The notes: a model not told the origin generated them from the letters alone. DNA of 64,000 nt from Natrinema longum (GCF_017352095.1 NZ_CP071463.1:2666001-2730000); one strand, 5' to 3'. Positions 52,181-62,574 are shown, numbered from the stretch's first letter. A program made the numbers and translations.

Positions 52181-52333
52181 GCTTATACACGGCCGCTGGA
52201 TACGTTTGGGTGACTCGCTGGTTCGCGGGCATCAGCGGGCACCTGCACGGCAGTGTGCCACAGGTCGGGATGTGATCCGCGGGGCACGCGCCCCGGTCGG
52301 GATTGAACCACGCAACGCCCGCGGGTGAATACA
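52181..52333 (+). promoter_or_regulatory. Promoter and long, foldable leader of the L15e gene
   Basis: GCTTATACAC at 52181-52190 is a TATA box with the start expected near 52210, giving a leader of about 124 nt, unusually long for a haloarchaeal gene. CGCGGGC (52224-52230) can pair with GCCCGCG (52317-52323) just before the start codon, enclosing an ACCTG/CAGGT hairpin and a CGGGGC/GCCCCG hairpin. This could serve autoregulation by L15e, but GC-rich sequence pairs easily by chance. Confidence 0.4.
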
Positions 52334-52924
52334 ATGGCAGAAAGCTTCTATTCCCACATCAAGGACGCATGGAAAGACCCCGACGACGGCAAACTCGGGG
52401 AGCTGCAGTGGCAGCGCAAACAGGAGTGGCGCGACCAGGGTGCGATCGAGCGGATCGATCGCCCGACGCGTCTCGACAAGGCACGCGAACTCGGCTACAA
52501 GGCCAAGCAGGGCATCATCGTGACCCGGGTCTCGGTCCGGAAAGGGACCGCCCGGAAACAGCGTCACAAAGCCGGTCGGCGCTCGAAGCGCCAGGGTGTC
52601 AACCGCATCGGGCGGCGCAAGAACATCCAGCGCATCGGTGAGGAACGCGTCTCCCGGAAGTACCCCAACATGCGGGTGCTCAACAGCTACTGGGTCGGAG
52701 AAGACGGCTCGCAGAAGTGGTTCGAAGCGATCCTCGTGGATCCGAACCACCCCGCGATCGAGAACGACGACGACCTCAACTGGATCTGCGACGACGCTCA
52801 CCAGAACCGCGCGTTCCGTGGACTCACCAACGCCGGCAAGGCAAACCGCGGGCTCAACAACCGCGGCAAAGGTGCGGAGAAGGTCCGCCCGTCCAACACC
52901 GGCGGCCAAGGCCGCGCGAAGTAA
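52334..52924 (+). CDS. rpl15e: Ribosomal protein L15e
   Basis: A 196-residue, basic protein, full length for the archaeal and eukaryotic L15e family: FYSHIKDAWKDPDDGKLGEL at the start, TRVSVRKGTARKQRHKAGRR in the middle, and VLNSYWVGEDGSQKWFEAIL with LVDPNHPAI. It binds 23S rRNA in the large subunit. Confidence 0.97.
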   Translation: MAESFYSHIKDAWKDPDDGKLGELQWQRKQEWRDQGAIERIDRPTRLDKARELGYKAKQGIIVTRVSVRKGTARKQRHKAGRRSKRQGVNRIGRRKNIQRIGEERVSRKYPNMRVLNSYWVGEDGSQKWFEAILVDPNHPAIENDDDLNWICDDAHQNRAFRGLTNAGKANRGLNNRGKGAEKVRPSNTGGQGRAK

Positions 52925-53068
52925 CGCAGTCTCTGCAGCCGGTTTCACACCGATTTTCCGTGACTCGTTTCGAGAGCGCTTGGCTTTCCGTCGCTGGCCA
53001 GCGGCCCGGAACGCGGGCCGCGCAATAGCCGAGACGGGCACTAAGTAGGCGACCGTGGTACCGGTCGT

Positions 53069-55204
53069 ATGCCACGCTCTCAGCTCGCCACGTTCTCGAT
53101 CGAGCGCGTCGAGATACTCGACCAGGACGGCCGCGTCGACGAATCGCTCGAGCCCGATATCGACGACGAGCGCCTGCTCGAGTGGTACCGGACGATGAAG
53201 CGCTCGCGGCGACTCGATCAGCGGGTGATCGCGCTCCAGCGCCGGGGTGAGCTGGGAACGTTTGCACCCGCGACGGGCCAGGAGGCCGCCCAGGTCGGAA
53301 GCACCGCGGCGCTGGACGAGGCCGACTGGACGGTGCCCGCGTTCCGGGAGCATCCGTCGGCGCTCGCCCGCGGGGGCTCCGCCCAGGAGATCATCGAGTA
53401 CGCGATGGGCCTCGAAGAGGGGGGAGCGCCCCCCGACGACGTCCCGATGCTGCCGCCGTCGATCGCGGTTGGGACCCAGCCGCTACACGCCGCGGGGATC
53501 GGCTGGGCCGAGGCGATGAACGACAGCGATTCGGTCGCGCTCACCTACTTCGGCGACGGTGCCACGAGCGAGGGCGAGGTGTACGAGGCGATGAATCTGG
53601 CCGGGGTCTACGAGGCACGAACGATCTTCTTCTGTCAGAACAATCAGTACGCGATCTCGACGCCGCTGTCGAAACAGACGCGCGCGGCGACGCTCGCCCA
53701 GAAGGCCGTCGCGGCGGGGATCGAGCCGGTGCAGGTCGACGGGAACGACGTGCTCGGCGTCTACGCGGTCACGAGGAAGGCCCGCGAGCGCGCCCGTCGC
53801 GGCGTCCCGACGCTGATCGAGGCCACGACCTACCGCCGGGAGATGCACACGACGGCGGACGATCCCTCCGTCTATCGAACGACCGAGGAAGAAGCGTCGT
53901 GGGAACCACTGGACCCGATCCTGCGATTCCAGCAGTACCTCCGGGAACGCGGGCTCCTCGACGACGAGACGGTCGAGTCGATCGAAGCCGAGATCGAGGC
54001 CGACCTCAAGGACGCCCTCGAGGCGGCCCGGGAAACGAAAGCGAACGCCGATCCGGCGGACATGTTCGACACCGCCTACGCGGAGCGGCCGCCCTATCTC
54101 GAGCGCCAGCGCGAGGCGTTCCGTGCGGACGAGGGCCGGACGGTCGCTCCCGCAGGCGGGGATCGTCGCGGTGACGGCGGGTCGTCGACGGCCGATACGA
54201 GAGCCGGTGCCGACGCTGCCACCGACGCGGATCTCGAGAGCGCCGACCGACTGAACATGGTCGAGGCGATCCGGGGGACGTTACACGCCGAACTCGAGCG
54301 GGACGACGACGTGCTCGTCTACGGCCAGGATGTCGGTGTCGACGGCGGCGTCTTCCGGGCGACGCAGGGGCTTCTGGAGGGCTTCCCCGGTCGGGTCCAC
54401 GACGCGCCGGTGGCCGAGGCGGGCATCGTCGGCCTCGGCGTCGGTCTCGCGGCGGCGGGCTATCGACCGGTGGCCGAGATCCAGTTCGCCGGCTTTAGCT
54501 TCCAGGCGTTCGCACAGATCCACCAGCACTGCTCGCGGATCCGCAGTCGGTCGCGCGGGACGATCACGTGTTCGATGGTGATCCGCGCTCCCTACGGCCT
54601 CGGGGTGAAGGCCCTCGAGCATCACTCGGAGAGTTACGAGGCGGGCTACGCCCACATTCCGGGACTCGACGTCGTGATTCCCTCGACGGCCAGGGACGCT
54701 GCCGGCCTGTTACGGTCGGCGATCCGCAGTCCCGATCCGGTCGTGTTCCTCGAACCGATGGTGCTGTATCGGGCAGCCAGACGGCCGGTTCCCGAGGAAA
54801 CCGTCGTCCCGCTGGGTGAGGCGCGGCTGGTCGACCAGGGGACCGACGCCACCGTCGTCGCGTGGGGCGCGATGGTCCGGGAGGTCGAGGACGCGGTCGC
54901 CGATCTCGAGGCCGACATCGAGCTGATCGACCTGCGGACGATCAGTCCGATGGACACCGAGACCGTCCTCGAGTCGGTCCGCAAGACCGGTCGCTGCGTC
55001 GTCGTCCACGAGGCACCCCGAACGGGCGGGTTCGCCGGCGAAATCGCGGCCCGGATCGCCGACGAGGCCGTCTGGTACCTCGAGGCACCCATCGAGCGGG
55101 TGACGGGCTACGACGTGCCGGTTCCGCTGCCGGCCCGCGAGGAGTCCTACCGCCCCGGTCCGGATCGAATCCGTGCCACGATCGAACAGGTGCTCGCCGC
55201 GTAG
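53069..55204 (+). CDS. Fused E1 alpha-beta subunit of a 2-oxoacid dehydrogenase
   Basis: A 711-residue protein. Residues 1-345 are an E1 alpha with the thiamine-diphosphate motif YFGDGATSEGEVYEAMN and NNQYAISTPL. A Gly/Asp/Ala-rich linker (about 350-390) joins it to an E1 beta with DVLVYGQDVGVDGGVF, APVAEAGIVGLGVGLA, IRAPYGLG and HEAPRTGGFAGEI. Together they would decarboxylate pyruvate or a branched-chain oxoacid and load an E2 lipoyl domain. No E2 or E3 gene lies in the window. In most archaea the two subunits are separate genes. Confidence 0.9.
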   Translation: MPRSQLATFSIERVEILDQDGRVDESLEPDIDDERLLEWYRTMKRSRRLDQRVIALQRRGELGTFAPATGQEAAQVGSTAALDEADWTVPAFREHPSALARGGSAQEIIEYAMGLEEGGAPPDDVPMLPPSIAVGTQPLHAAGIGWAEAMNDSDSVALTYFGDGATSEGEVYEAMNLAGVYEARTIFFCQNNQYAISTPLSKQTRAATLAQKAVAAGIEPVQVDGNDVLGVYAVTRKARERARRGVPTLIEATTYRREMHTTADDPSVYRTTEEEASWEPLDPILRFQQYLRERGLLDDETVESIEAEIEADLKDALEAARETKANADPADMFDTAYAERPPYLERQREAFRADEGRTVAPAGGDRRGDGGSSTADTRAGADAATDADLESADRLNMVEAIRGTLHAELERDDDVLVYGQDVGVDGGVFRATQGLLEGFPGRVHDAPVAEAGIVGLGVGLAAAGYRPVAEIQFAGFSFQAFAQIHQHCSRIRSRSRGTITCSMVIRAPYGLGVKALEHHSESYEAGYAHIPGLDVVIPSTARDAAGLLRSAIRSPDPVVFLEPMVLYRAARRPVPEETVVPLGEARLVDQGTDATVVAWGAMVREVEDAVADLEADIELIDLRTISPMDTETVLESVRKTGRCVVVHEAPRTGGFAGEIAARIADEAVWYLEAPIERVTGYDVPVPLPAREESYRPGPDRIRATIEQVLAA

Positions 55205-55263
55205 CGTCCCACTGCGTCGGAGTCAGAGGTGGACTTATTCCGCCGGCTGGTATACTGGGGCGT

Positions 55264-55698
55264 ATGGCACGACACGTTCTCGTGGCGGTCGATGACTCGA
55301 ATCAGTCGACTGAAGCGCTCGAGTTCGCTTGCACGGAGTATCCGGAGGCGACGATCACCGCGCTCTACGTCCTCGATCCGGGCGACTTCTACGCGGTCAG
55401 CGGCGTCGAAGGGACCGCGATGGCCAATTACGACGAGATACAGGGCCACCACGAGGACCGGGCCGAGGAGATCCTCGAGCGAGCACGGGAACAGGCCGCC
55501 GACCACGGCGTCGAGATCGAAACGGAGCACACCCTCGGCGGCGTCTCGCGCTCGATCGTCGACTACGCCGCCGAACACGACGTCGACCACATCGTCGTCG
55601 GCAGCCACGGCCGGACGGGCGCGAGTCGGATCCTCCTGGGCAGCGTTGCGGAGACGGTCGCCCGCCGGTCACCGGTCCCGGTAACGATCGTTCGATAG
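55264..55698 (+). CDS. Universal stress protein, classical UspA type
   Basis: A 144-residue protein with the ATP-binding Usp motifs intact: VLVAVDDSNQSTEAL at the start and GSHGRTGASRILLGSVAETV at the end. It differs from the two tandem Usp proteins at 19.4-20.7 kb, which have a GGRRRSP loop. It lies 60 bp behind the E1 gene and may be cotranscribed. Confidence 0.9.
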   Translation: MARHVLVAVDDSNQSTEALEFACTEYPEATITALYVLDPGDFYAVSGVEGTAMANYDEIQGHHEDRAEEILERAREQAADHGVEIETEHTLGGVSRSIVDYAAEHDVDHIVVGSHGRTGASRILLGSVAETVARRSPVPVTIVR

Positions 55699-55811
55699 TC
55701 CGGGGGCCGGACGCTGCGTCGTTCCCGATCGCACGCTACCGTCGAAAAACAAGGGTATCAGCCGCTCTCAGTCGGGGTAGAAGACAGCGTGTGACAGGGA
55801 CTCAGCGTCAG

Positions 55812-56258
55812 TTATGCGGACACAGTTCGGCCTTCCCGTTCGCCCTCCGTCGAGCGCATGTCGAGGTCAGCCGTGAGGGCTTCGATGGCGTCCTCGGGAT
55901 CGGTCTCCGAATCGAAGACGCGATCGAATCCCATCTCGCGGAAGAACTTGCGGGTCTCCTCGAAGTCGTCCTGCCCGACGGCGAGGTTGCCGCCGATGTA
56001 GGTCGTAACGTCGAGGTCGGCCTCGGCGATCCGCTGGTGGAAGCCCTCGCAGTCCTGTTTGGCGTGACCATAGAGCGAGGAGACGAGTACAGCCTCGGCG
56101 TCGTTGTCGGATGCGGCTTCAACGAACTCTTCTTGGGAGCTCTGGACCCCCAGATTGACGACGTCGAATCCGGCTGCCTCCAGGGCCTGTTCCAGGATGG
56201 TAATCCCGACGACGTGAGCGTCGGACCCGATCACGCCGAGGATGACTGTCTTCGTCAT
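55812..56258 (-). CDS. mamA: Methylaspartate mutase small (B12-binding) subunit
   Basis: A 148-residue cobalamin-binding domain: GVIGSDAHVVGITILEQAL holds the DxHxxG motif that donates the cobalt-coordinating histidine, and YIGGNLAVGQDDF is the GG loop. It is the S or A chain of glutamate (methylaspartate) mutase, part of the methylaspartate cycle for acetyl-CoA assimilation described in haloarchaea. The large subunit and the ammonia lyase are usually adjacent but do not lie in this window. The start at 56258 (MTKTVILGVIG) is the standard N-terminus. Confidence 0.9.
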   Translation of the reverse strand: MTKTVILGVIGSDAHVVGITILEQALEAAGFDVVNLGVQSSQEEFVEAASDNDAEAVLVSSLYGHAKQDCEGFHQRIAEADLDVTTYIGGNLAVGQDDFEETRKFFREMGFDRVFDSETDPEDAIEALTADLDMRSTEGEREGRTVSA

Positions 56259-56451
56259 GTGCGTACCACCACAAACTGGGGGCACCACCATAAACCTAAT
56301 GATTAATAATGTGCTAATGATTCACACGCCTCCCCTCGTGTGATTACTCGCCGTTTCTTCGCGAACTGCGTGCTCGAGAAATCGTCCGTGCATCCTCGCA
56401 GCCGAATCCCGTCCGATCGTCCCGTCGATGATCGAAACGCGAGTCGATCGG

Positions 56452-57162
56452 TCACACGCTCGTGAGCGAGCCGATCGGGGCGTCGGTGCGTTCACGGGCG
56501 CGTCGGATGCCGTCCTCGCCGGCCGCGATGAGCGCGAAGACACCTGCGACGTCGGCCTCGGCGCTGTGGACGATATCGAGGAGCAGTTCCTGGGTCTCGC
56601 CCGACCGGATGAGGTCGTCGACGACTAGGACGGACTCGCCCGACTCGATCGCGGCGGCCGGAAGGTAGTAGGTGAGTTCGATCCCCGACTGCAACCGCTG
56701 GCGGGCCTCGATGAAATCCTCGACGGCAGTTTCCTTGCGCTTTTTCGCGTAGGCACAGCGGACCCCGTAGTAGCTCGCGAGCGCGGCCGCGAGCGTGATC
56801 CCGTCGGTCGCAGCGGTGAGGACGACGTCGGGGCGATCGAAGTCGAACCCGTTTGCCACGACCGGTGCGGCCAGATCGAGGAACGGCTGGTCGAAGACGG
56901 TCGCGCTATTGTCGACGTACCCCTCGTCGTCGACGCGGATTCGCGCGTCGAGTTCGTCGGCTAACGCCTCCCGACCGAGGTCTTCGACGATCTCGCGTGC
57001 GCGATCCGTTCCGGGAAGGACGTGGCCGTTGACGTATCGGTTGAGATCGCCCGCCGGGAGCCCCGTCGTCTCGGCGAGTTCGTCGTAGGTTCTCGTCTCT
57101 TTCAACATTCGCAACACGTCGACGGCCCGCAACTGGAGGGCTGCCTTCTCCGCTCTGTTCAT
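56452..57162 (-). CDS. gfcR: GfcR-like transcriptional regulator with phosphoribosyltransferase domain
   Basis: A 236-residue protein. The N-terminal helix-turn-helix (residues 5-55, YDELAETTGLPAGDLNRYVN) is fused to a PyrE-like domain with SVLVVDDLIRSGET as the PRPP loop. This is the layout of haloarchaeal GfcR, which activates sugar catabolic genes and was long annotated as orotate phosphoribosyltransferase. A true PyrE is encoded at 60241. The start is the ATG at 57162. Confidence 0.88.
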   Translation of the reverse strand: MNRAEKAALQLRAVDVLRMLKETRTYDELAETTGLPAGDLNRYVNGHVLPGTDRAREIVEDLGREALADELDARIRVDDEGYVDNSATVFDQPFLDLAAPVVANGFDFDRPDVVLTAATDGITLAAALASYYGVRCAYAKKRKETAVEDFIEARQRLQSGIELTYYLPAAAIESGESVLVVDDLIRSGETQELLLDIVHSAEADVAGVFALIAAGEDGIRRARERTDAPIGSLTSV

Positions 57163-57320
57163 ACAGATATGCACGATCCCACAACTATGGGTATTACGAT
57201 CGGATTCAGGCGATCGAATCCGCACGAACGTGGTTCACCCGAGCGATCACCGCCTCGCTCGAACGGGTCGGCGGATCGTCGACGGCGGCCGAAAAACGCG
57301 GCGACGGGATCTCGAGGGCG

Positions 57321-59261
57321 CTACTGCAGGAAGTCCGGTTCCGTCCGCTTTTCGTCGCGTTCGTCCTCGAGGTGAGCGCGGAACGCGTCGATCTCGACGT
57401 CGTACTCCTGGTCCTCGAAGCGGTCGCGCACCGAGATGTTACCGTCTTCCTCCTCGTTGTCCCCGACGATGATCTGGTAGGGGACCCGATCGTCGTGGGC
57501 CGCTCGGATCTTCCGCTCGAGTGTCGAGTCGCGGTCGTCGACCTCGACGCGGAAGTCGTCGAACTCGTTTGCGACGCGGTGGGCGTAGCCGAGGTTGTCG
57601 TCGGAGATCGGCAGCACGCGGACCTGTTCGGGCGCGAGCCACAGCGGGAACCGACCCTCGTAGTGCTCGATGAGCACCATGAAGAACCGCTCGTAGCTGC
57701 CGTAGATGCCGCGGTGGATCATCACCGGGCGGTGTTCCTCGTTGTCCTCGCCGACGTAGCTCAGGTCGAAGCGCTCGGGCATGTTGAAGTCGAGCTGGAC
57801 CGTCGGGCCGTCCCAGAGACGGCCGATGGCGTCCTCGAACCCGAAGTCGATCTTCGGTCCGTAGAACGCGCCGTCGCCCTCCTCGACCTCGTACTCCATC
57901 TTCGACTCATCGAGCACCGACTCGAGGATCGACTCGGCTCGCTCCCAGATCTCGTCGCTGCCGACGCTCTTCTCGGGACGCGTCGCCAGCGACACCTCGT
58001 AGTCGAGATCGAACGTATCGAGGACGGTAAAGATCATGTCGATGATCTGCCTGACCTCCCGTTCGATCTGATCGGGGCGGACGAACAGGTGGCCGTCGTC
58101 GATCGTGAACGCCCACACCCGCGAGAGTCCCGAGAGTTCGCCGCGTTGTTCCTTGCGGTAGACCTTGCCGTCCTCGGCGTACCGGATCGGCAGGTCGCGG
58201 TAGCTCCAGGACTGATCCTGGAAGATCGCGGCGTGGCCCGGACAGTTCATCGGCTTCAGGCCGAACTCGTCGTCACCGACGTCGAAGACGAACATGCTGT
58301 CCTGGTAGTTCTCGTAGTGGCCCGACCGGTGCCAGAGATCTGTCTTGAAGACGTGGGGCGTCTCCACGTAATCGTAGCCCGCGTCCTGGTTGAGCCCCTC
58401 GACGAATCCCTCGAGTTCTTTGAGGATCGTCTTCCCTGGCGGGTGATAGAGCGGGAGACCGGGGCCGGTGACGTCCTGGATCGAGAACAGATTCATCTCG
58501 TTGCCGATCCGGCGGTGGTCGCGCTTCTCGGCTTCCCGCTTGCGCTCGAGGTAGGCCTCGAGGTCGCTCTCGTCCTCGAAGGCGGTGCCGTAGATGCGCG
58601 TCTGCATCGTGTTTTCCTCGTCCCCGCGCCAGTAGGCACCGGCGATCTCGAGCAGTTCGATCGCGCCGATTTCGCCCGTCGACTCGACGTGGGGGCCGGC
58701 ACAGAGGTCCTCCCACTCGCCTTGCGTGTAGAAGGTGACGGTGTCGTCCGCCTCGGCGAACTCCTCGAGGAGTTCGAGCTTGTAGGGTTCGTCGGCCAGT
58801 CGCTCCCGTGCCTCCTCGATCGAGACGACCTCGCGCTCGATGTCGTAGTCTTCGGCGACGATCGCCTCCATCTCATCCTCGAGGTCGGCGAGATCTTCCT
58901 CGTCGACGTCGAGGTTGTCGAAGTCGTAGTAAAAGCCCTCGTCGGTCGGCGGACCGATCGCCAGGTCGACGTCGTCGTAGTGGCGTTCGACGGCCTGGGC
59001 GAGACAGTGGGCCGCGGAGTGGCGCATGACCTCGAGGTACTCGTCGCTGCCGTCGGTGATGATCTCGAGTTCGGCCCCGTCGTAGACCGGCTCCTCCTTG
59101 GCGACGAGCTCGCCGTCGAGTTTGCCGGCGACCGTGTCGCTACCGAGACCGGGCCCGATCTCGTAGGCACAGTCCTCGACCGTGGCGTCGGCGTCGACCT
59201 CGAGTTCGGATCCGTCGGGCAGTACGACCGTTAGTTGCTCCTGTGAGTCTGATTCTGACAT
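57321..59261 (-). CDS. thrS: Threonyl-tRNA synthetase
   Basis: A 646-residue class II synthetase of the bacterial-like four-domain form: TGS domain at residues 10-70, an editing domain with [11 protein letters not shown] near residue 85, catalytic motifs from [16 protein letters not shown] through [21 protein letters not shown] and [11 protein letters not shown], and a C-terminal anticodon-binding domain ([17 protein letters not shown]). It charges tRNA-Thr. A 620-codon open frame on the opposite strand is a GC shadow. Confidence 0.97.
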   Translation of the reverse strand: MSESDSQEQLTVVLPDGSELEVDADATVEDCAYEIGPGLGSDTVAGKLDGELVAKEEPVYDGAELEIITDGSDEYLEVMRHSAAHCLAQAVERHYDDVDLAIGPPTDEGFYYDFDNLDVDEEDLADLEDEMEAIVAEDYDIEREVVSIEEARERLADEPYKLELLEEFAEADDTVTFYTQGEWEDLCAGPHVESTGEIGAIELLEIAGAYWRGDEENTMQTRIYGTAFEDESDLEAYLERKREAEKRDHRRIGNEMNLFSIQDVTGPGLPLYHPPGKTILKELEGFVEGLNQDAGYDYVETPHVFKTDLWHRSGHYENYQDSMFVFDVGDDEFGLKPMNCPGHAAIFQDQSWSYRDLPIRYAEDGKVYRKEQRGELSGLSRVWAFTIDDGHLFVRPDQIEREVRQIIDMIFTVLDTFDLDYEVSLATRPEKSVGSDEIWERAESILESVLDESKMEYEVEEGDGAFYGPKIDFGFEDAIGRLWDGPTVQLDFNMPERFDLSYVGEDNEEHRPVMIHRGIYGSYERFFMVLIEHYEGRFPLWLAPEQVRVLPISDDNLGYAHRVANEFDDFRVEVDDRDSTLERKIRAAHDDRVPYQIIVGDNEEEDGNISVRDRFEDQEYDVEIDAFRAHLEDERDEKRTEPDFLQ

Positions 59262-59593
59262 GGCTGTGGATGTGGTGAAAATCCGGTGGCGTGTCCGCAT
59301 CCGCGTTCCGCACACTGGCCGACTCGTGCCGACACAACACGCGGTAGGTGGGAGTTAGAAACGGGGGAACGCCCCTGTAAAGCGGACACCTACCATCGTG
59401 GCTACGCGTACTCTCGAGTCGGATAAAAGCGTTGTGATGGGGGGCGAGCGGCGGCGGTATCACCGGACCTCGAGCGAACGGCTGGCGACGAAAGCCGACG
59501 ATCGATTGCGGAAGCGCCTGCTGCGCTCGAACGCAGCAACGAGGAGACGCCCAACGCCGAGCGGACCGACCACAGTATGCCGTTCCCGCGTTC
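59262..59593. other. Intergenic stretch between thrS and a regulator gene
   Basis: In 332 bp I see no gene. The end near thrS contains its promoter; no hairpin or repeat stands out. Confidence 0.4.
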
Positions 59594-60046
59594 TCATCGT
59601 CGAAGGGGAATCTCGATCGCCTCGAGATGCCGGTCGTCCCGCTGCCCGTTCAGGAACTCGAGAACGGGCCGGACCTCGTCGAATCGCGGCCCTCTCGTGA
59701 CGACGTGGTCGTCTCGGTTCCACTCGACGAAGCCGTACTCGGCCAGTTTGGGCAGGTGGATATGTCGTTTCACGAGGAGTTCCTCGTCCGCTTCCGAAAC
59801 GCGTCTGGACGCTGCCAGGTGCGTGCGGAGCAGTTCCTCGTCCGCCTGGGCGAGTTCCCGGGAAACGCCGGTCACTGTCGAAACGTGCTGGCGATTACAG
59901 TGCAACAACTCGAACAGCAACCGGCGGCGGTGGACGTTCGCCAACGCGTCGAATACGTCGTCGACGTCGCTTCCATCGTCGGTTTCGATTGTACTTCCCC
60001 CAGCGATCGTCCCGTCGACATCGATTCTATCGGTCTTATTGATCAT
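59594..60046 (-). CDS. Haloarchaeal winged-helix regulator (DUF7344-like)
   Basis: A 150-residue protein. The core VDDVFDALANVHRRRLLFELL near residue 28 and HLPKLAEYGFVEWNRDDHVV near residue 98 are the pattern of the common haloarchaeal winged-helix family DUF7344. A 40-residue acidic or helical insertion lies between the two. It is probably a DNA-binding regulator; the target is unknown. It stands alone. Confidence 0.78.
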   Translation of the reverse strand: MINKTDRIDVDGTIAGGSTIETDDGSDVDDVFDALANVHRRRLLFELLHCNRQHVSTVTGVSRELAQADEELLRTHLAASRRVSEADEELLVKRHIHLPKLAEYGFVEWNRDDHVVTRGPRFDEVRPVLEFLNGQRDDRHLEAIEIPLRR

Positions 60047-60240
60047 GGGCAGCCCCTCGGTCCCCGTCTACGATCTCGTATTGCTTAAGTAGCTGATGTT
60101 TTCACGATTCGCCGCTGTTTTGAGTAACTGAGTGACAACGATCGCGAGGGGCAGTCCCACCGTCGGGCGATCGGTCCGGACGTCCCGTCGGCCGCGGCCG
60201 TGCCCACGACCCTCTCGCCAACCGCGCTCGAGGATGTGCC

Positions 60241-60765
60241 TTACTGACTCTCGAGCAACTCGCTTGCCGTCACCAGCGACTCGAGTTCGACGCCGGCATC
60301 CGCGACGTTCTCGCGACCGCCTTCCTCGCGGTCGACGACGACCAGTGCACGGTCGACGGTCGCACCCGCGTCCCGCAGGGCCTCGACGGCCTCGACGAGG
60401 CTCGTCCCCGTCGTCACGATGTCCTCGACGACGACGACTTCCTCGCCGTCGGCGAGTTGCCCCTCGATCAGATTGCCGGTACCGTACTCCTTGCGCTGCT
60501 TGCGCGCGATGACGTAGGGGACGCCGGCGGCGACGCTCGTCGCGGCGGCCAGCGGTACGCCGCCGAGTGCGACGCCGCCGAGTTTGTCGTCGGCGTCGAG
60601 CCGCTCGGCGAAGGCCTCGGCGATGGACTCGAGGCAGTCGGGATCGGTCTCGAAGAGGTACTTGTCGACGTAGTACTCGCTTGTGCCGCCATGCGAGAGT
60701 TCGAACTCGCCGAACTGGACGGCGTCGGCCGCGCGAAGGGCGTCGATGAGGTCCTGATTCGTCAT
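60241..60765 (-). CDS. pyrE: Orotate phosphoribosyltransferase
   Basis: A 174-residue enzyme, the normal archaeal length, with [41 protein letters not shown] and the PRPP loop [18 protein letters not shown]. It makes orotidine monophosphate from orotate in pyrimidine synthesis. The start at 60765 is the standard [10 protein letters not shown]; upstream frame is non-coding. Confidence 0.95.
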   Translation of the reverse strand: MTNQDLIDALRAADAVQFGEFELSHGGTSEYYVDKYLFETDPDCLESIAEAFAERLDADDKLGGVALGGVPLAAATSVAAGVPYVIARKQRKEYGTGNLIEGQLADGEEVVVVEDIVTTGTSLVEAVEALRDAGATVDRALVVVDREEGGRENVADAGVELESLVTASELLESQ

Positions 60766-60927
60766 TACTCGAGAGAGCACACCGCACCGAAATAAGCGGT
60801 GTGGAACCGGCTCAGTCGTGGTGCTCGAATCGACGTCGAGGATCGGAGCCGATCGCTCGAGCGCGACGCACCGACTGCGTTCCGCTGGAGGTATCTTTTT
60901 GTCCTCTACTCCCAACTGTTCCGTACG

Positions 60928-61887
60928 ATGACACCAACCAGGGCGGACGAACCACACCCGGACGTGCAGGCGTTTCTCGAGCTCTACAACGCCCTCGATA
61001 CGCCGTCGTTCGACGAGATTTCGGCACAGGAGGCTCGGCGGATGTTCGCCGAGATGCAGGTCTCCGACGAGCCCGCCATCGACCTCGAGTCCGTCGAGGA
61101 TCGGACCATCGACGGCCCTCACGGCGACCTGCCGATCAGGATTTACGACCCCGGCACCGACGGCGAGGACCGCCCGCTACTCCTCTTCTTCCACGGTGGC
61201 GGCTGGGTCATCGGCAGTATCGACACCCACGACGCCACCTGCCGCAAGCTCGCCGCCGAGTCGGGGTATCCCGTCGTCAGCGTCGACTACGGTCTCGCGC
61301 CCGAACATCCCTTCCCCGAGGGGCTGGAGGACTGTTATGCCGCCCTCGAGTGGGCCGCCGCCGCGGCCGACGAACTGGGCGCAGACCCCGAACGGATCGC
61401 CGTGGCAGGCGATAGCGCCGGCGGTAATCTGGCGGCGGGACTGTCGCTGTTCGTGCGGGATCACGGCGGTCCCGAGATCGCCTATCAGTTGTTGATCTAC
61501 CCCAGTACGGGCGATGCGACCGAGACGGCAGCCTACGAGAAGAACGGCGAGGGCTACATGCTCACGGCAGCGGAGATGGAGTGGTTCCGGGATCACCGCT
61601 TCGAGCGCGAGATCGATCAGGGGAACGTCTACGCGATGCCCCAGCTCGCACACGACCTCTCGGAGCTGCCGCCGACGACGGTCCTCACGGCCGGCTTCGA
61701 TCCGCTTCGGGACGACGGGGCGAACCTCGTCGAGCGGCTCGAGGACGACGGCGTTCCCGTCGAGTACCACCACTACGACGACGTGATCCACGGTTTCTTC
61801 GGCATGATTTCCGAGCCGGTCGATCTGGATCGGGCCCACGAGGCTCACGAGGCCGCTGTTACAGATCTCAAAGCGGCGCTCGAGTGA
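60928..61887 (+). CDS. Alpha/beta hydrolase, hormone-sensitive-lipase family esterase
   Basis: A 319-residue protein with the HSL signature: [16 protein letters not shown] for the oxyanion hole, [12 protein letters not shown] with the catalytic serine, then FDPLRDDG for the aspartate and DVIHGFFGM for the histidine. It hydrolyses short-chain esters in the cytosol. The ATG at 60928 follows a TATA-like TATCTTTTT at about -35. It is divergent from pyrE. Confidence 0.92.
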   Translation: MTPTRADEPHPDVQAFLELYNALDTPSFDEISAQEARRMFAEMQVSDEPAIDLESVEDRTIDGPHGDLPIRIYDPGTDGEDRPLLLFFHGGGWVIGSIDTHDATCRKLAAESGYPVVSVDYGLAPEHPFPEGLEDCYAALEWAAAAADELGADPERIAVAGDSAGGNLAAGLSLFVRDHGGPEIAYQLLIYPSTGDATETAAYEKNGEGYMLTAAEMEWFRDHRFEREIDQGNVYAMPQLAHDLSELPPTTVLTAGFDPLRDDGANLVERLEDDGVPVEYHHYDDVIHGFFGMISEPVDLDRAHEAHEAAVTDLKAALE

Positions 61888-62028
61888 GTTCGCCACGGCG
61901 GCGATCCTCGACGACGATCGAGTCCGACGTCGCGGAATCCGCGGACGGACCGACGCCGGACTGGATGGCGGACGAACGCCATAGGAGCCGCCGTTTCGAA
62001 GCGAACGCAGCCGAGAACCGAGCGACGC

Positions 62029-62574
62029 CTACCAGGGTTCGTTCTTCAGCCCGAGTTTGTACGCGATCACATTCGTCGTCACGTGGAGGATCGGCGTGAG
62101 GACGACGACGACGAGGACGACCTCGAGCGTGAACCACTCGCGGAACCAGTCGGTCGCCAGCAGCGCGGTCAGCGGCAGGGAGACGACGACGAAGTCCAAC
62201 TGGTCGAGGCCGGGGAACATCGCGCCGCGCTCGCGGCCGCTTCGACGTTTCAGAAACGAGGCGAGGATGTCGCCGAGCATCGCGCCGCCGGCGAGACCGA
62301 GCGCCGCGAGCGGGGAGAATTCCGGAACCGCGAAGCCGAGCAGGCTACTGACGTCTTCCGCGAGGAGGGTCAACGCGGCCGCCAGCGCGAGGCCCGCAGT
62401 GACTCCGGTCGCCGTCCCGCGCCAGGTCTTGCCGTCGCCGAGTACTCGCTTCTCACCCCACGTCCGGCCCCCGTCGATCGGTCGGCCGCCACCCGCCAGT
62501 ACCGCGGCGTTGTTGGGAACGTAGGCGGGCAACATCGCCCAGAACGCGATCGCGATAGTCTCGAGTACTGCCAT
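62029..62574 (-). CDS. carS: CDP-archaeol synthase
   Basis: A 181-residue membrane protein with five segments. YVPNNAAVLAGGGRPIDGGR and KRVLGDGKTWRGT near the N-terminus, and GDILASFLKRRSGRERGAMFPGLDQLDF, are the CarS family loops. It joins CTP to digeranylgeranylglyceryl phosphate in polar-lipid synthesis. The start at 62574 gives the usual N-terminus; the longer upstream frame is rejected. Confidence 0.93.
   Translation of the reverse strand: MAVLETIAIAFWAMLPAYVPNNAAVLAGGGRPIDGGRTWGEKRVLGDGKTWRGTATGVTAGLALAAALTLLAEDVSSLLGFAVPEFSPLAALGLAGGAMLGDILASFLKRRSGRERGAMFPGLDQLDFVVVSLPLTALLATDWFREWFTLEVVLVVVVLTPILHVTTNVIAYKLGLKNEPW

Noticed and set aside
57372-59234. A 620-codon open frame on the plus strand opposite thrS
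   Set aside because: It is a GC-driven shadow of thrS: the product is Val/Leu/Asp/Arg-rich without domains, and thrS itself is unmistakable.
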